From Sciscionella marina DSM 45152 (lineage in GTDB: Bacteria; Actinomycetota; Actinomycetes; Mycobacteriales; Pseudonocardiaceae), in assembly GCF_000379465.1 (NCBI RefSeq), contig NZ_KB905414.1, positions 248,001-312,000 of the forward strand: 64,000 nucleotides of DNA, read 5' to 3'. Below the pieces are notes generated by a model, which worked only from the letters and a program-made list of their open reading frames with translations, did not search any database and was not told the origin of the DNA. Made by a program: the position numbers and the translations under genes. Positions within the stretch are counted from its first letter, which is position 1. Each line of letters starts with the position of its first letter. Of this stretch, positions 34,501 through 41,218 are shown in pieces.

Positions 34501-35712
34501 GTCACCGATACCGAGGATGCGCGCTGGCTGCGTGCCGCCCTTTCCCGGACCCTCCCGGAGTACATGCTGCCCTCGGTGTTCGTCCCTGTTCCCGCGCTTC
34601 CGTTGACGCCCAACGGAAAGCTCGATCAGTCCGCGCTGCCGAGCCCGGGCCGCAGCGGCGAAATGATCGGCCCGCGCTCGCCGAAGGAGGACGTGCTCTG
34701 CCGCCTGTTCGCCGATGCGCTCGGCCTGGAGCGGGTCGGTATCGACGAGAGTTTCTTCGAGCTGGGCGGGCATTCGCTGCTGGCGAGCAAGCTCATCGCG
34801 GCTGTGCGCGAGACGCTCGGGGTGCGGCTTTCCATCCGCAGGCTCTTCGAGCATCCGACCGTTGCGGGACTGGCGGACAAACTGCGGGACGCGGGCGGGG
34901 ACGACTCGTTCGAGGTGCTGCTTCCCTTGCGTACCACCGGATCACGCCCGCCGCTGTTCTGCGTGCACTCGGCGTCGGCGCTGTCCTGGCCGTATGCCGG
35001 ACTGCTCCGGCATCTGCCCGGCGATCAACCGCTCTATGGCCTGCAGGCGCGCAAGCTCAGCGATCCCGGGTACACCCCGGCGAGCCTGACCGAGATGGCG
35101 CTGGACTACCTGGAGCAGATCCGGCGCATCCAGCCGCACGGCCCCTATCATCTGCTCGGCTGGTCGCTCGGCGGGAACATCGCGCACGAGATGGCGGTGC
35201 GGCTGCAGGAATCCGGCGAACGGGTGGCGCTGCTGACCATCGTGGACTCGCATCCGCACGCCTGCTCGGAAGGGCTGGCGACGGTGAGCGAACCGGAGCT
35301 GTTCCAGTCCTATCTGCGGCTTCAGGGTCACGATGTGCCCGAGGACTGGTACCCGACGAGGGCCGAGGTGCGCGAGCTCTATCAGCGCACCGGAAACCCG
35401 CTCGGCAGCCTGGACGAGGACGCGATCGGGGCACTGGTCGCGGCGTTCTCCTCGCACGGCGACATTCTCAACGGCGCGGAGATCGGCACCTATCACGGGC
35501 CGACGTTGTTCTTCGGTACGCAGGAGGACTCCCCCTTCGACCGCGGCTGGGGCGAGTACCTGAACGGCCCGGTCGAACACCACAATGTGCCGTTCCCGCA
35601 CGCGCTGCTCATGCGGCCGCCCGCGCTGCAACAGCTCGGCCCGGTGCTGGCGAGGCGGTTGCGCACGGCACAGGACAAGATCACCCAACAACGGACGAGT
35701 ATCGGGAGCTGA
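25567..35712 (+). CDS. three-module non-ribosomal peptide synthetase (C-A-T)x3-TE
   Basis: This protein of about 3381 residues is read as C1-A1-T1-C2-A2-T2-C3-A3-T3-TE. C-domain active sites are HHLIMDG (about 149), HHIAGDG (1175) and HHIASDG (2210). A-domain P-loops are TSGSTGRPKG (595), TSGSTGQPKG (about 1650) and TSGSTGRPKG (2689). Carrier serines lie in GGHSL at 985, 2028 and 3070, and the TE Ser3200 in GWSLGG. There is no epimerase or methylase. Starting with a C domain, as in EntF/DhbF, implies a donated acyl or aryl cap or an upstream partner; no such gene is adjacent. I preferred the GTG beginning MTEPRPIQI; a TTG 11 codons earlier is possible. MbtH and exporter genes follow without a gap. 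Product unknown, probably a capped or cyclic tripeptide. Confidence 0.95.
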   Translation: MTEPRPIQISAEHDSPRELRLSAAQSAVWYGQRIDRRNPMFNIALYLDVRGAVELTLLSDAFDAVLGETEALRARVLAHDEQPVQVLDAPGTGVLDVLDLRAEPDPVAAALDWMRAEHAQPLNPVRGGLYRAVALQVAEDRVLVYQRVHHLIMDGYGAALVLARTAEIYQALSTDSRPPECAFDTLAELLAEEDAYLAGAEYAADERYWLDRFADRPAASSPARRDEPMGNSFLRHSTEISEAERIELAGTARALGTGIAPLIVACFALYLHRVTGDRDVVFGLPVPARRTKTARVTPGMLSNILALRLRVHPETSIAELVRSASDEIRAALRHQRYRSERLRAELGAAVLDGPTINILPQQAKLPFGAHEASTHNLAVGPVEDLAVVVEQRAEGLLLNLDANPGRYTAEELAGHAERFAAVLRAAAADTGARAADVLLHEEFPLAAEYSATEPTIPDLFATRVAETPEATALREKTAAFSFRELDEWSNRFGNALAARGIGKGDTVAVLADRSCATIAALLGVFKSGARYLPVDPAYPAERIAFLLEDAEPALVLGASEPRPGGLSFTQCAAFPATPLRCPAPAPEDAAYLVYTSGSTGRPKGVVVEHGSLANLFAHQRSAMFDPARTATGSRARVAHLAGTAFDAYWDAVLWLADGHELVLLEDEVRTDPQACLDRLRQAGIDALGTTPSYLRQLLANGLLDGAGHPAVLFIGGEEIDPELWNRLGSVPGLLAVNLYGPTETCVDAVTARLAERETPAIGQPVRGMRAYVLDSSLRPAPAGMLGELYLSGPGLARGYHRRPGMTASAFLADPFAAESFAGKGSRMYRTGDLAVRCTDGSIEFAGRADRQVKIRGHRVEPGEVEAQLAALEPVDRAAVAVRGTEESRRLLAYVTPSTVDTSALAERLAGQLPAHLLPAQILAIAELPLTANGKLDRDRLPEPESAPATASAGHAEQVCRELFAEVLGLGAVGPQEDFFALGGHSLLATRLLGSLREALGVRLPIRALFESPTPAELAARIALGRTVTEQDRRRPALRRMQRGPRLPLSGAQRRLWFLHRMDAAGTEYHMPALLRCTGTLDLGALRAALGDLLTRHEALRTVFAEQDGEPYQRVLEAPEIALRCEHSTDYEHPQDCAARVRAELDRPFDLSTELPLRALLLGTGEHEHLLVLVIHHIAGDGWSFTPLARDLGTAYAARAKGREPEFEPLEVQYADYALWQAQLLGDRADPESPATRQLAFWTSALAALPEPELPLDHPRQGTRRPAAGSVPLELSPETHARIAELATAHGASTFMVLHAALAAWCHRIGAGNDIPIGTAIAGRTEPALAELVGLFVNTLVLRADLSGAPSFTELLRRIIETDLAAFEHQDLPFDQVVEALAPQRIPGRNPLFDVMFTLQNNAAAELELPGLTVSPTQGEPGAAKFDLSFSLRETFTAAGEPAGITGTLEYARDLFDAASADGFAATFTALTGELTGSPHRPVRSADLLGARTGSRLHGPDSALTGATVADLFAAQVRARPEERALVCGAVELTFAELDARAGELARLLAGNGVLAGQTVAVALPRSADTVAALLAVTGIGAVYLSVDIEYPDARIAYLLADARPAVVLCTRETAARFGADVPVLRTEQQAPEMELPAGPSAQDPAYLLYTSGSTGQPKGILVEHGSLENLLQNHRQRLFPAQRARVAHLSGVAFDAAWDPVLWLLDGHELHLIEERMRRDPEALLGHLDREGIDFFETTPSYVDQLVSVGLLESARPRILAVGGEAVEKSLWDRLAAAPRIRAVNMYGPTETCVDAVFSEIGEREHPAIGSPVPNTRAYVLDAGLHPVPAGVPGELYLAGPGLARGYHGRGGLTAERFLADPFACDGTRMYRTGDLVRLGPDGALEFLSRTDDQVKLRGFRIELAEIATVLSGAPGVAAARVLVHGRRLLGYVVGTGAEVDLDAVRVHAARALPEYMRPHGIAVLEEFPLTPNGKLDRDRLPIPEAPAGSGRAPKDAGEERLCALFAATLGLREFGVDQDFFAAGGHSLLVTKLISRIRAEFGVDLPLRTVFEAPTPETLAQCWSQARTAGPRLVPGPRPERIPLSYAQLRMWFLNDFQGADGGYNIAMAVTLRGQLDRAALHGAITEVFARHESLRTLYRSESGEPYQFVLGAELARPPLPLVDVEPEQLSGALATDGAEGFALERELPARAKLLRLGEREHVLLFVVHHIASDGASTAPLARDLAEAYRRRLGYAEPARPPLGVQYADYALWQRKALGGENEPDSPVRAQLDFWTRALAGLPEELALPHDRPRQANPAHHGGMVRFELSPETYSRITALASGHGASVFMVLHTCLAVLLSRLSGETDLAIGTPVAGRGDEALEDLVGLFVNTLALRTDLSGNPGFTELLARIRDGDLAAFDNQEVPFERVVEALAPARSLGRHPLFQVMLTLQNNARTELSLPGLDVEIAEFDSAGAAKFDLSLSFTERDAGLAGTLEFNADLFDAVTAREIADRFSGLVAEAVTAPEQAIGEFELTLPGERDRLSAAARGVRVLPEGATVVHEFERMAAQAPAEAISVVCEDEVLRTAELEAQANRITRLLRARGVRRGSAVAVAVPRSARTTVGMLAVLKAGAVYVPIDIGYPSERIEAVLADADPDLVLTETGVPLPSGYSRVELDTDPEDGFSGAELETERPRGADPAYLIHTSGSTGRPKGVLVPHTGLVNLLHQHRTELFGPDRLRVALTAAISFDASWDPFLWMVAGHELHILAERHRKDPEELVGYLHEQRIDSVEVTPTQLRQLDAAGLFGSAHSPSVVTVGGEAISAQGWTRLRDLDGVRAQNYYGPTETCVNAMAARIEHGDRPHLGHPIVNTDAHVLDARLRPVPFGVAGELYLAGAGIAYGYLNRTGMTAERFVANPFTAGSFAGNGTRMYRTGDRVRRLRDGTLEFLGRTDNQVKVRGFRIELGEVESALLDQPGITEAAVLVRGEALVAYVVTDTEDARWLRAALSRTLPEYMLPSVFVPVPALPLTPNGKLDQSALPSPGRSGEMIGPRSPKEDVLCRLFADALGLERVGIDESFFELGGHSLLASKLIAAVRETLGVRLSIRRLFEHPTVAGLADKLRDAGGDDSFEVLLPLRTTGSRPPLFCVHSASALSWPYAGLLRHLPGDQPLYGLQARKLSDPGYTPASLTEMALDYLEQIRRIQPHGPYHLLGWSLGGNIAHEMAVRLQESGERVALLTIVDSHPHACSEGLATVSEPELFQSYLRLQGHDVPEDWYPTRAEVRELYQRTGNPLGSLDEDAIGALVAAFSSHGDILNGAEIGTYHGPTLFFGTQEDSPFDRGWGEYLNGPVEHHNVPFPHALLMRPPALQQLGPVLARRLRTAQDKITQQRTSIGS

Positions 35713-35714
35713 GC

Positions 35715-35933
35715 ATGGCCGATCGTGTGACCAATCCGTTCGAGGCGCAGGACGAGGAATACCTCGTGCTCGTCAACCACGAAGGGCAGTACTCGCTGTG
35801 GCCGCACTGGTGTGCGGTGCCCGGCGGCTGGACCGTGGCCTACGGCCCGGACGAGCGCGCCGCCTGCCTGGAATACGTGGAGCACACTTGGACCGACATC
35901 ACCCCGCGCAGCCGCACGGCCGGTGCCCGATGA
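35715..35933 (+). CDS. MbtH-family NRPS adenylation-domain partner
   Basis: This 72-residue MbtH-like protein shows the family signature NPFEAQDEEYLVLVNHEGQ, SLWPHWCAVPGGW and CLEYVEHTWTDITPR, with the invariant tryptophans. MbtH proteins bind A domains and are needed for their solubility and activity. The gene starts 2 nt after the NRPS stop and overlaps the exporter ATPase by 4 nt. It therefore serves this synthetase, although MbtH proteins can work in trans. Confidence 0.96.
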   Translation: MADRVTNPFEAQDEEYLVLVNHEGQYSLWPHWCAVPGGWTVAYGPDERAACLEYVEHTWTDITPRSRTAGAR

Positions 35934-36886
35934 CCGCGCACGTGCGCATCGAGGGCCTGCACAAGTCCTTCGGTTCGAAACCGGCACTGCGCGGGGTGGA
36001 TCTCGCCATGCGCGGCGGTGAGGTGTTCGCGCTGCTCGGCCGCAACGGTGCGGGAAAGACGACCACCGTGCGGATCCTGACCACCCTGCTGCGCCCGGAT
36101 TCCGGGCAGGTGTTCGTCGCCGGGCACGATGTGCTGCGCGCCCCGGACCGCGCGCGCTCCGCGATCGGGGTTTCCGGGCAGTATGCGGCGGTCGACGAGA
36201 AACTGACCGGGTTCGAGAATCTGTATCTGGTCGCGCGGCTGTACGGGATGCGCCGGGCGCGCGCGGCCGATCGCACCAGGGAACTGCTCGCCCGGTTCCA
36301 TCTGGACACGGTGATGCACAACCGCGCGGGCAGCTACTCCGGTGGCATGCGGCGGCGCCTGGACCTGGCCGGTGCGCTGATCGCCGAGCCCTCGCTGGTG
36401 GTGCTGGACGAACCGACGACCGGGCTCGATCCGCAGAGCAGGCAGAACACCTGGGCGCTGGTGCGCGATCTCGCTGGCAAGGGCACCACGGTGCTGCTGA
36501 CCACGCAGTACCTCGAGGAGGCCGATCAGCTCGCCGACCGGATCGCGGTACTCGAGGACGGCGCGGTGGTCGCCGAGGGCACCGCGGACGAACTCAAACG
36601 CATGGTCGGCGGGGAACGCATCGAACTCGTGCTCACCGAGGCACGCGATATCCCCGCCGCGGAACAGATCCTCGCCGAAATCGGGGACACCGTGCCGCAT
36701 GTGGACGAAAGCGCGCGGCGGCTCGAACTGCGCACCGAGAGCGGGCAGATCGCGCTCGCCGATGTGGTCGCCCGGCTGAACATGCGCGCGATCCCGGTGC
36801 TCGATCTCGGCCTGCGCCGGGCCACGCTCGACGATGTCTTCCTCGCGCTCACCGAGGAACCGGCCGCCAAGGAGGTCCCGGCATGA
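35930..36886 (+). CDS. DrrA-like ABC exporter ATPase
   Basis: This 318-residue ATPase of the DrrA/daunorubicin-resistance subfamily has Walker A GRNGAGKTT (37-45), signature YSGGMRRRLD, Walker B VVLDEPTTGLDP and the extended C-terminal domain typical of DrrA, including LRRATLDDVFLALT. It would energise export of the peptide product through the next gene's permease. ATGA overlaps exist on both sides, so stoichiometric translation with MbtH and the permease is likely. Confidence 0.93.
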   Translation: MTAHVRIEGLHKSFGSKPALRGVDLAMRGGEVFALLGRNGAGKTTTVRILTTLLRPDSGQVFVAGHDVLRAPDRARSAIGVSGQYAAVDEKLTGFENLYLVARLYGMRRARAADRTRELLARFHLDTVMHNRAGSYSGGMRRRLDLAGALIAEPSLVVLDEPTTGLDPQSRQNTWALVRDLAGKGTTVLLTTQYLEEADQLADRIAVLEDGAVVAEGTADELKRMVGGERIELVLTEARDIPAAEQILAEIGDTVPHVDESARRLELRTESGQIALADVVARLNMRAIPVLDLGLRRATLDDVFLALTEEPAAKEVPA

Positions 36887-37704
36887 CCGTGCTCAGCACG
36901 CCCACCGGCGGATTGACCCGGATCGCGCGCGATGCGGGCAGCCTGGCCTGGCGCAACCTGCTCAATATCCGGCGCACCCCCGGTTCCCTGCTGGCCAGTA
37001 TCGTGCAACCGGTCATGTTCGTCGTGCTGCTCGCCTACGTGTTCGGCGGCAGCCTCGGCGGTCCCGCCTATCGGGAGTACATTCTGGCCGGGATCTTCGT
37101 GCAGACCGTGACCTTCAACGCCTCGTTCACCACCATCGGGCTGGCCAACGATCTGCAGAAGGGGCTCGTGGATCGGTTCCGCGCGCTGCCCATGTCCCGG
37201 CTCGCGGTGATCCTCGGGCGCACCAGCTCCGATCTCACCACGAGCGTGCTCAGCCTGCTGGTCACCACCGTGTGCGGGCTGGCCATCGGCTGGCGCATCC
37301 GGGGCAGCGTGCTCGACGCCGTCGCCGCCTATCTGCTCGTGCTGCTGTTCGCTTTCGCCATGTCCTGGGTCGGCGCGTACATCGGGCTCGTCGCGCCCAG
37401 CGTGGAGGTCGCGCAGAGCCTCGGGCTGATCTGGCTTTTCCCGGTCACCTTCATCTCCACCAACTTCGCCTCGGTGGTCGCGATGCCCGAACCGCTGGGC
37501 AGTATCGCCGCGTGGAGCCCGATCAGCGCCGTGTCCACCAGCGTGCGGCACCTGTTCGGGAATCCGGCCCCCGGGGGACTGCCGCAACCGGAGGGCTGGC
37601 CCGCACAGCACGCCCCGCTGTACGCGGTGTTGTGCTGCATCGGGTTGATCGCGGTGTTCATGACGCTGGCGGTGCACCGCTACCGGCGGGTGGCGAGCCG
37701 CTGA
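36883..37704 (+). CDS. DrrB-like ABC-2 exporter permease
   Basis: This 273-residue ABC-2 type membrane protein has six predicted segments. The first is PGSLLASIVQPVMFVVLLAY, and the DrrB hallmarks FNASFTTIGLANDLQKGLVD and FRALPMSR follow. It pairs with the preceding ATPase to export, and give self-resistance to, the peptide made by the NRPS. Last gene of the NRPS operon. Confidence 0.92.
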   Translation: MTVLSTPTGGLTRIARDAGSLAWRNLLNIRRTPGSLLASIVQPVMFVVLLAYVFGGSLGGPAYREYILAGIFVQTVTFNASFTTIGLANDLQKGLVDRFRALPMSRLAVILGRTSSDLTTSVLSLLVTTVCGLAIGWRIRGSVLDAVAAYLLVLLFAFAMSWVGAYIGLVAPSVEVAQSLGLIWLFPVTFISTNFASVVAMPEPLGSIAAWSPISAVSTSVRHLFGNPAPGGLPQPEGWPAQHAPLYAVLCCIGLIAVFMTLAVHRYRRVASR

Positions 37705-37751
37705 CCGGGTGAAAGGGCGCAGGGCACTCGCCCGCGCGGTAGCCTGCCCGC

Positions 37752-38070
37752 ATGGCCGACACCGCAGCGCGGCCGAGCGTGTACCCCGACCTGCGGTATG
37801 CGGACCCGAAAGCCGCGATCGGGTTGCTCAGCAGGGATCGAGACACCGATCGATACGGCATGCACAGCCCCCTCGCGCTGGAGGGCACCAGCCAGGCGTT
37901 GTGCGTCCGGGTGCCGGACGGTGCCCTCGAGGGCCACCGGGCTCGGGCGGAGGCCTGCGGAGCGCGGATGCTGAACCCGGTGCACGATTCCCTGGCCGGA
38001 GTCCGCGAATACTCGTGTAGCCGACCCGGAAGCCCACGTCTGGACCTTCAGCAGCTACACCGGGGAGTGA
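37752..38070 (+). pseudogene. broken VOC/glyoxalase-family gene
   Basis: The N-terminal YPDLRYADPKAAIGLL matches glyoxalase-like VOC proteins, and so does the later MHSPLALEGTSQALCVRVPD. The stretch normally linking them (the rest of the first beta-alpha-beta-beta-beta unit) is missing, which points to an internal deletion. After VREYSC the homology continues in another frame as ADPEAHVWTFSSYTGE and ends at the TGA given here. Deletion plus frameshift leave no intact metal-binding module. The original protein was probably about 140 residues. Confidence 0.7.
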
Positions 38071-38079
38071 AACCACCAC

Positions 38080-38679
38080 TCAACCGAGCAGCAGGGCGGC
38101 CGGATACCCTGCGGCGGCCACGAGAACCGTGACGCCGATGCCGAGCAGCACCGGGCCACCCCTGCGCACGAGTATCACGGTCAGCAGCGCGATACCGAGC
38201 AGGATGGAAAGCACCCAGTAGAACCATCCGGTGGTGTCCGCGATCACGAGCAGCCCGTAGACGCCCTCCCCGATCGCGATCCCGGCGAGCAACCCGGCGC
38301 CGAGGACCGCCCGGCGGGGTTCACGGCGCAGCCAGCAGGCGGCGGTCCCCACGAACGGTCCGGCCAGCACGCCGATCAGACCCCACTCCAAGGGGTGATA
38401 AGGGAATCCGCGCAGTTCCGCGGCGAGGGTATAGCCGAGGACGAGCGCGAGGAACCCGATGGCACCGTACACCGCCGAGGCCGGAGTTGCCTGCCGGGTC
38501 AGCCACACCAGCAGTGCGGTGATCAGGGGCCAGCCGCTCACCGAGTTCGCCAACGGCGCGAGCGCCTGCGGCAGCACGCCTCCCTGCGCGAACGAGGTGG
38601 CGGCGCCGAGCAGGAGACCGGCGAGCAGCACGACCGCACCGCACAGCAGGACATCCCGGATCTTGGCAGGAGCAGGCAT
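38080..38679 (-). CDS. multi-spanning membrane protein (DUF6518-like)
   Basis: This 199-residue protein has about six hydrophobic helices, starting DVLLCGAVVLLAGLLLGAAT and ending VLVAAAGYPAALLLG. A cytoplasmic CWLRREPRRAV loop lies in the middle. The pattern fits small actinobacterial membrane proteins annotated as DUF6518, with no known role. It converges on the VOC remnant and is transcribed away from the GH2 gene. No partner genes suggest a function. Confidence 0.75.
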   Translation of the reverse strand: MPAPAKIRDVLLCGAVVLLAGLLLGAATSFAQGGVLPQALAPLANSVSGWPLITALLVWLTRQATPASAVYGAIGFLALVLGYTLAAELRGFPYHPLEWGLIGVLAGPFVGTAACWLRREPRRAVLGAGLLAGIAIGEGVYGLLVIADTTGWFYWVLSILLGIALLTVILVRRGGPVLLGIGVTVLVAAAGYPAALLLG

Positions 38680-38821
38680 CGAGGCACGAGCCTACCGCTG
38701 TTCCCCGGGTTCCGAGGGGCACCGGGCCAGTGGTGGTGTCACCGGGAAAAGATCTTCTACGCTGTGCCGGTGGAACTCGGGTTGCGCGACCAGCTCGACA
38801 GGCCCGGTGACCGGCGTGCGA

Positions 38822-38835
38822 TGTCCCCGGGGACA
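38822..38835. promoter_or_regulatory. perfect palindrome just upstream of the GH2 gene start
   Basis: TGTCCCCGGGGACA is a 14-bp perfect palindrome ending 5 nt before the ATG. It spans the position where the ribosome binding site should be. It could be an operator or an RNA hairpin that occludes initiation. A 24-codon frame starting at a GTG (38771) runs through it and ends in ATGA overlap with the gene. Confidence 0.35.
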
Positions 38836-38840
38836 CGCCG

Positions 38841-41180
38841 ATGACCGAGTCCCCGAAGTGGTCGCGCCGCAGGCTCCTGGCCGCGGGCGGTATCGGCCTG
38901 CTCGGGCTCGCCACCGCCGGGCCCGCGCTGCTGCAGAGCTTCTCCGGGGCCGCGGAGCCGCTCGGTCCCCAGTGGTTCTGCGGCCCGTACCAGGGTGGTC
39001 CGGTGCTGGACACTCAGGGAACGCCGATCACCCTTCCGCACTGTCCGGTCACGCTGTCCTGGCGGGACTGGCGGCCCGCGGCCTGGGAGCGCACCTGGGT
39101 GTATCGCTGCCGGTTCGACGCCCCGCCCGCCGAACGGCTCTTCCTCGACATCGGCGCGGTGCTGACCAGCTCGGCCGTGTTCCTCAACGGGCAGCGGCTC
39201 GGTGGCCGGATCGGCGGGTATCTGCCGTACACCCTCGAACTGAGCAGGCTGCTCGGTCCCCAGGACAACGAGCTGGTGGTGGTCGTGGACGGGCAGTGGC
39301 AGCAGAACGTGCCGCCGAACCGGCCGCATGCCAGAAACCCCTCCGCGATCGACTTCTACCAGCCGGCGGGCATGTACCGGCCGACCCGATTGCGTGCCGA
39401 ACCCGCGCTGTACGTGCGGGATGTGTTCGCCAGACCGATGGATGTGCTCGACGAGGGACGGCGGCGCGTCGAGGTGACCACGGGCCTGAACACCACGCGC
39501 CCGCCCGCCGAGCCGGTGACGGTCTCCGCCGAACTGCTCGACGGCGAGCGGGTGCTGGCGGCGGTGAGTACCCGGACGCGGCTCACCGCGCCCGGCGAGC
39601 ACCAGGTGCGGCTGACCCTCTCCGGGCTGGCCGGGATCCGGCTCTGGGACGTCGAGGAACCCCAGCTCTACCGCGTTCGGGTGCGGGTGCACGGTGGGGC
39701 GGAGCGCACCGTGCGGATCGGGTTCCGGGACGCGCGGTTCCGCGAGGACGGGTTCTATCTCAACGGCCGCCGGCTGCAGCTGTTCGGGCTGAACCGGCAC
39801 CAGTGGTACCCGTACACCGGCGGTGCGATGCCGGATCGGGTGCAGCGCAAGGATGCCGAGATCCTGCGCGGGGAGCTGGGCTGCAATATGGTCCGCTGCT
39901 CGCACTATCCGCAGTCCGAGGCGTTCCTGGACGCCTGCGATGAGCTCGGCCTGCTGGTCTGGGAAGAGGCGCCCGGCTGGGACTATCTCGGCGATGTGGT
40001 CTGGCGCGCCCGGTCCCGCCGGGATGTGCGGGACATGGTGCTACGGGACCGGAACCATCCCTCGATCATCATCTGGGGAACCCGGCTCAACGAGACGGGT
40101 GAGGACGCGAAGCTGTACACGGTCACCGACGAGATCGCCCAGCGGCTGGACGGCACCCGGCCGACCAGCGGGGCGGTCCGGTACATGAGACGCGAAGCGA
40201 AACGGGCCCGCGCCTATGCCAGTGCGCGGCGCAGCCAGGATGTGTTCGCCTACAACGATTACAGCGATCCGCGCACCGGGCTGCAGCCGCCCCGCGCGGA
40301 CCTGCCCTACCTGGTGACCGAGGCCGTCGGGGCGATGATCGGTCCCGGGCATTACCGGCGCACCGACGCGGCACACCTGCAGTCCACGCAGGCACTGCTG
40401 CACGCCGCCGCGCACGACGCCGCCGCCTCCGATCCGGAGTACTGCGGGCTGCTCGGGTGGTGTGCCTTCGACTACCCGTCCTCGTGGAAACACTCCATCG
40501 ACGGGATGAAATGGGCCGGGGTGTGCGATTTCTTCCGTATCCCGAAGCTCGGCGCCGCGTTCTACCGCGCGCAGCGTGATCCGGCACGCGAAGCGATCGC
40601 CGAACCGGGATTCTACTGGGATTTCGGGAAACCGCTTCCCGAGCACGGACCGGGCAGGAACGCGCTGATCTACTCGAACTGCGACACGCTCACCATGGCA
40701 CTGGACCACGGGCCACCGCGCGAGCTGCGCCAGGATCACGAACGGTTCCCGCATCTACGGTTCCCGCCGTTCCGCGCCGATCTGGAATTCCGCGGGCACC
40801 GGCCGGTGGAGCTGCGTCTGGACGGTTACCTCGGCGGCCGGCTCGCGATCACCCGCCGGTTCTCCGCCGACCGCTCGGCGGACCGGCTCGAAGCGGTCTG
40901 CGACGACAGCGAACTGCGCGCCGACGGGGCGGATGCGAGCAGGCTGGTGCTGCGCGCGGTGGACCGCTTCGGCGCGCAGCGCACGCACGCCTCCGGGGAC
41001 GTACTACTCGAATCCACCGGCCCGGTACGGATCGTCGGCGACAACCCGTTCCCGATCGGCCGTACCGGTGGCGCGGGCGCGGTCTGGTTGCGCACCATGG
41101 CAGGCGAACCGGGGCCGATCACCGTGCGGGCCAGGCATCACCTGCTCGGCAGCGCGACCGTCCGGCTGCGGGCGCGCTGA
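38841..41180 (+). CDS. TAT-exported glycoside hydrolase family 2 enzyme
   Basis: This 779-residue protein has a twin-arginine signal (WSRRRLLAAGG). The GH2 order follows: sugar-binding jelly-roll (DIGAVLTSSAVFLNGQRLGG), immunoglobulin-like domain, then TIM barrel with GLNRHQWYP and MVRCSHYPQSEAFLDACDE. The catalytic acid/base is Glu418 in RLNETGE and the nucleophile Glu494 in LVTEAVGA. It should remove beta-galactosyl, glucuronyl or mannosyl residues outside the membrane. Specificity is not readable. A monocistronic unit, convergent with signal peptidase I. Confidence 0.9.
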   Translation: MTESPKWSRRRLLAAGGIGLLGLATAGPALLQSFSGAAEPLGPQWFCGPYQGGPVLDTQGTPITLPHCPVTLSWRDWRPAAWERTWVYRCRFDAPPAERLFLDIGAVLTSSAVFLNGQRLGGRIGGYLPYTLELSRLLGPQDNELVVVVDGQWQQNVPPNRPHARNPSAIDFYQPAGMYRPTRLRAEPALYVRDVFARPMDVLDEGRRRVEVTTGLNTTRPPAEPVTVSAELLDGERVLAAVSTRTRLTAPGEHQVRLTLSGLAGIRLWDVEEPQLYRVRVRVHGGAERTVRIGFRDARFREDGFYLNGRRLQLFGLNRHQWYPYTGGAMPDRVQRKDAEILRGELGCNMVRCSHYPQSEAFLDACDELGLLVWEEAPGWDYLGDVVWRARSRRDVRDMVLRDRNHPSIIIWGTRLNETGEDAKLYTVTDEIAQRLDGTRPTSGAVRYMRREAKRARAYASARRSQDVFAYNDYSDPRTGLQPPRADLPYLVTEAVGAMIGPGHYRRTDAAHLQSTQALLHAAAHDAAASDPEYCGLLGWCAFDYPSSWKHSIDGMKWAGVCDFFRIPKLGAAFYRAQRDPAREAIAEPGFYWDFGKPLPEHGPGRNALIYSNCDTLTMALDHGPPRELRQDHERFPHLRFPPFRADLEFRGHRPVELRLDGYLGGRLAITRRFSADRSADRLEAVCDDSELRADGADASRLVLRAVDRFGAQRTHASGDVLLESTGPVRIVGDNPFPIGRTGGAGAVWLRTMAGEPGPITVRARHHLLGSATVRLRAR

Positions 41181-41218
41181 TCTCGCCGAGTGTGGGTCAC
41201 CGCCGCCCGCCGGGTTCC

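Noticed and set aside
25450-35700. Very long open frames antisense to the NRPS gene (more than 1100 and 750 codons)
   Set aside because: They are arginine/glutamine/proline-rich mirror frames caused by G/C third-position bias. They have no motifs, and the sense strand has intact NRPS domains throughout.
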